A stretch of DNA of 8,457 nucleotides from Candidatus Cloacimonas sp. SDB. GTDB lineage: Bacteria; Cloacimonadota; Cloacimonadia; Cloacimonadales; TCS61. The stretch covers positions 1 through 8,457 of the forward strand of contig LKUH01000161.1 in NCBI GenBank assembly GCA_001412425.1. Direction: 5' to 3'. Both the position numbers and the translations under genes were made by a program. Positions 6,376 to 8,457 of this stretch are shown here, in pieces. Positions within the stretch are counted from its first letter, which is position 1. Each line of letters opens with the position of its first letter. Under the pieces are notes generated by a model. That model ran no database searches, had not been told where the DNA came from, and was given only the letters and a program-made list of their open reading frames with translations.

Positions 6376-7140
6376 ATGAGAAAAAAAATAATCGCAGGCA
6401 ACTGGAAAATGAATAAGACTTTTTCCGAGGCACAGGATTTTTTCCTGGAAATTTCTGAATATCTTGATACCCAGAATTGTAATAATACTCAAGTTGTTAT
6501 CTGCCCCCCTTCATTATATTTGGAACTTGCTACTGATTTTGCCGCAGAAAGTAATATTTATATTGGCGCTCAAAATGTTAGTTATGCCCAAGAAGGAGCT
6601 CATACAGGGGAAATATCAGCTGCAATGATAAGTTCCCTGGAATGTGATTATTGTATAATTGGTCATTCTGAAAGGCGTAAACTCTATAGTGAAACGGATG
6701 AATTTGTTAATAAAAAGATTCTGCTACTTCAGGAGAATGGCATTACCCCAATTGTTTGCATTGGTGAAACCCTGGAAGAAAGAGAAATTGGCATCATAAA
6801 AGATGTTATCGTTAATCAGCTGGAAGGAGCTTTCCAGAATATAACCCTTGATTCTGACATTGTTTTAGCCTATGAGCCTGTCTGGGCTATTGGTACAGGA
6901 AAATCCGCAACTCCCCAACAAGCTCAAGAAATTCACAGTTTGATCAGATCCTGGCTAATTGAACATTATGGCCAGGAAAAAGCTGATGAAATATCAATTC
7001 TTTATGGCGGAAGCATTAAACCTGATAACTTCAAAGAACTTTTGCTTCAACCGGATATAGATGGAGGCTTGATAGGTGGAGCTTCTTTGAATATAGAACA
7101 GTTTAAGCAACTAATAAGTATTGCTGTTGAATTGAATTAA
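6376..7140 (+). CDS. tpiA: Triosephosphate isomerase, 254 aa
   Basis: Cytoplasmic glycolytic enzyme interconverting dihydroxyacetone phosphate and glyceraldehyde-3-phosphate; TIM barrel, normally a homodimer. The hallmark residues are all present: Asn9 and Lys11 in AGNWKMNK (substrate binding), His97 in IIGHSERR (catalytic electrophile), Glu167 in the YEPVWAIGTG signature (catalytic base, followed by flexible loop 6), YGGS at 210-213 (loop 7) and IGGASL at 233-238 (loop 8, phosphate binding). Length equals the usual 250-255 aa. The ATG at 6376 is preceded by TGAGG (6366-6370) at 5 bases. The gene is 14 bases after the TPR gene and ends at TAA 7138-7140, 20 bases before a terminator, so it is the last gene of its unit. 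No gene for another glycolytic enzyme is adjacent in this window, which is unlike the common gapA-pgk-tpiA arrangement. Nothing is missing or altered in the active site. Confidence 0.98.
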   Translation: MRKKIIAGNWKMNKTFSEAQDFFLEISEYLDTQNCNNTQVVICPPSLYLELATDFAAESNIYIGAQNVSYAQEGAHTGEISAAMISSLECDYCIIGHSERRKLYSETDEFVNKKILLLQENGITPIVCIGETLEEREIGIIKDVIVNQLEGAFQNITLDSDIVLAYEPVWAIGTGKSATPQQAQEIHSLIRSWLIEHYGQEKADEISILYGGSIKPDNFKELLLQPDIDGGLIGGASLNIEQFKQLISIAVELN

Positions 7141-7154
7141 AAAATATTTATAGT
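7127..7154 (+). promoter_or_regulatory. Candidate serS promoter overlapping the end of tpiA
   Basis: TTGAAT (7127-7132), a 16-base spacer, then TATAGT (7149-7154) is a sigma-70-like pair with 4 of 6 and 5 of 6 matches. Transcription would begin near 7160, at the left arm of the terminator hairpin, leaving a leader of about 40 bases before serS. There is no room for a promoter between the terminator and the serS ATG, which is what makes this match worth noting. AT-rich sequence makes chance matches common. Confidence 0.4.
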
Positions 7155-7160
7155 ACAACC

Positions 7161-7187
7161 ACCCACGGTATATCCGTGGGTTTTTTT
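7161..7187 (+). terminator. Rho-independent terminator after tpiA
   Basis: Perfect inverted repeat ACCCACGG / CCGTGGGT (8 bp, GC-rich for this DNA) with a 5-base TATAT loop, followed directly by a run of seven T (7181-7187). It starts 20 bases after the tpiA stop and ends the TPR-tpiA transcript. It stands out sharply from the AT-rich background. Confidence 0.93.
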
Positions 7188-7193
7188 AATTAA

Positions 7194-7197
7194 GAGG
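7194..7197 (+). promoter_or_regulatory. Ribosome binding site of serS
   Basis: GAGG lies 4 bases before the ATG at 7202, within the few bases between the terminator U-run and serS. Confidence 0.7.
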
Positions 7198-7201
7198 AAA
7201 A

Positions 7202-8449
7202 ATGCTAGATATCAAATTTATCAAGGAAAATGTAGATACGGTCAAAGCAGCTATAAAGAATAAGAATGAAAAAGCCGATATTGATCTTATTCTTGATCTG
7301 GATGAAGAAAGAAGAAAAACTCAGTATAAATACGATGTACTTAGAGCAGAACAGAAGAAAGTATCACAATTAATTCCACAACTTAAACAACAGAAGGCTG
7401 ATACTACAGAAATTCTGGCTGAAATGTCTAAAATTTCCCTTGATTTAAAAACAATCTCATCAGATCTAAATGATCTTAATGAGAAGTTAGATTCTTTGCT
7501 GCAATGGGTACCAAATATTCCACATCAGGATGTTCCTGTAGGAAAAGATGAAACTTCTAATAAATTTCTTAAAGAATGGGGAAAAAAAGCTGAATTTAAT
7601 TTTAAACCTTTAGATCATTTGGCACTATCAGAAAAAAATAATCTGCTCGATTTAAAAAGAGTCACAAAAATAACCGGAAGCGGATTCGTATCTTATGTCG
7701 GCGAAGGCGCTGCTATTGAAAGAGCTTTAATTAATTTTATGCTCGATTTTCATATTAAGAAACACAACTATTTAGAACTTTCATTACCGGTTATAGTAAA
7801 TCGAAAATCAATGTACGGTACGGGCCAACTTCCAAAACTTGAAGAAGATATGTACCTGATTAAGGAAGAAGATTTTTTTCTTGTTCCCACAGCAGAAGTA
7901 TCGATTACGAACTTTCACCAAAACGAAATTCTCAGTCATAAGCAGCTTCCACTGAAATATGTGTCTTATAGCCCCTGTTTCAGAAGAGAAGCCGGATCTT
8001 ATGGAAAGGATACAAAAGGATTACAGCGTTTACACCAGTTCAATAAAGTCGAAATGGTGAGACTGGTAAAACCGCAGGAATCATATCAGACACTGGAACA
8101 AATGTTGATTGACGCTGAAGACATTCTTAAAGCTTTAGGTTTGCATTACAGGGTAGTTTCTCTAGCAACCGGTGATCTCAGTTTTGCTTCTGCAAAAACT
8201 TATGACATAGAAGTTTGGGCTCCAGGTTCGGAAAAATATTTTGAAGTTTCATCTATCAGTAATTTTGAAGATTTCCAGGCAAGAAGAGCTTCAATTCGTT
8301 TCAGAGATGAGAATAACAAAGTCAAATATGTTCATACTTTGAACGGATCTGGATTAGCTACGCCTAGAACAATGATAGCTCTACTGGAAACATATCAACA
8401 GAAAGACGGAAAAATAGATCTGCCTGAATGTCTTACTTCTTTCATTTAA
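7202..8449 (+). CDS. serS: Seryl-tRNA synthetase, 415 aa
   Basis: Cytoplasmic class II aminoacyl-tRNA synthetase that charges tRNA-Ser (and tRNA-Sec where present). Residues 1-110 form the N-terminal two-helix coiled-coil arm that grips the long variable arm of tRNA-Ser. Its start MLDIKFIKENVDTVKAAI is typical of the family, and helices span about 27-100. The catalytic core follows: GSGFVSYVGEGAAIERAL region (motif 1 area), VPTAEVS with Thr230-Ala231-Glu232 (serine binding), motif 2 with Phe260-Arg261-Arg262-Glu263 then AGSYGKDTKGLQRLHQF, EVSSISNFEDFQARR, and motif 3 with NGSGLATPRTMIALLE (Arg389). Length is at the short end of the 415-430 aa range; all key residues are present and it ends 8 bases before the window edge. 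In motif 3 the common GLAVGR is GLATPR, a variant also seen as ALPR-type in FCB bacteria. It has its own ribosome site (7194-7197) after the tpiA terminator, so transcription is separate or reached by read-through. Confidence 0.97.
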   Translation: MLDIKFIKENVDTVKAAIKNKNEKADIDLILDLDEERRKTQYKYDVLRAEQKKVSQLIPQLKQQKADTTEILAEMSKISLDLKTISSDLNDLNEKLDSLLQWVPNIPHQDVPVGKDETSNKFLKEWGKKAEFNFKPLDHLALSEKNNLLDLKRVTKITGSGFVSYVGEGAAIERALINFMLDFHIKKHNYLELSLPVIVNRKSMYGTGQLPKLEEDMYLIKEEDFFLVPTAEVSITNFHQNEILSHKQLPLKYVSYSPCFRREAGSYGKDTKGLQRLHQFNKVEMVRLVKPQESYQTLEQMLIDAEDILKALGLHYRVVSLATGDLSFASAKTYDIEVWAPGSEKYFEVSSISNFEDFQARRASIRFRDENNKVKYVHTLNGSGLATPRTMIALLETYQQKDGKIDLPECLTSFI

Positions 8450-8457
8450 AAAAGTTT

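Noticed and set aside
7141..7201. T-box or other tRNA-sensing leader before serS
   Set aside because: The gap is only 61 bases and is filled by the simple terminator. There is no T-box sequence or specifier stem, so this is a plain terminator of the upstream unit.

Overview
The window carries seven complete protein genes and the 3' end of an eighth, all on the + strand and tightly packed. No RNA genes, mobile elements, CRISPR arrays or gaps longer than about 75 bases were seen. The DNA is AT-rich, with A/T-ending codons and strong AGGAG/GGAGG ribosome binding sites. The first protein ends in a Met/Gln-rich and coiled-coil region like the large DUF4175-type proteins of the Fibrobacterota-Chlorobiota-Bacteroidota (FCB) group and its relatives. 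Together with the AT-rich genome and exported TPR proteins, this suggests an uncultured-type FCB bacterium. Cloacimonadota would fit, but that is inference and not shown by the sequence.

Layout. Bases 3-686 hold the C-terminal part of the DUF4175-like protein, which starts before the window. Bases 704-2458 encode a sodium-dependent neurotransmitter:sodium symporter (NSS/SNF) family transporter with a C-terminal extension. Bases 2460-4166 encode a secreted TPR protein, 4163-4405 a small Phe/Ile-rich membrane protein, and 4389-5300 a XerD-type tyrosine recombinase. The first five genes are separated by at most 17 bases or overlap, so they look like one transcription unit. After a 71-base gap comes a second secreted TPR protein (5372-6361), followed 14 bases later by triosephosphate isomerase (6376-7140). 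A strong Rho-independent terminator (7161-7187) closes this unit. Seryl-tRNA synthetase (7202-8449) follows almost at once and is complete in the window.

How the genes relate. Tpi (glycolysis/gluconeogenesis), SerRS (translation) and XerD (chromosome dimer resolution) are housekeeping functions. The two TPR proteins and the DUF4175-like protein are probably envelope-associated scaffolds of unknown role. The NSS transporter probably imports an amino acid with Na+. The genes share transcription more clearly than they share a pathway.

I found no convincing new defence, mobile or biosynthetic system. The points most worth a second look are the sodium-site residues and extra helices of the transporter, the A-tract in the overlap between the small membrane gene and xerD, the Met-rich segment of the first protein, and the promoter-like sequence that runs into the tpiA terminator ahead of serS.
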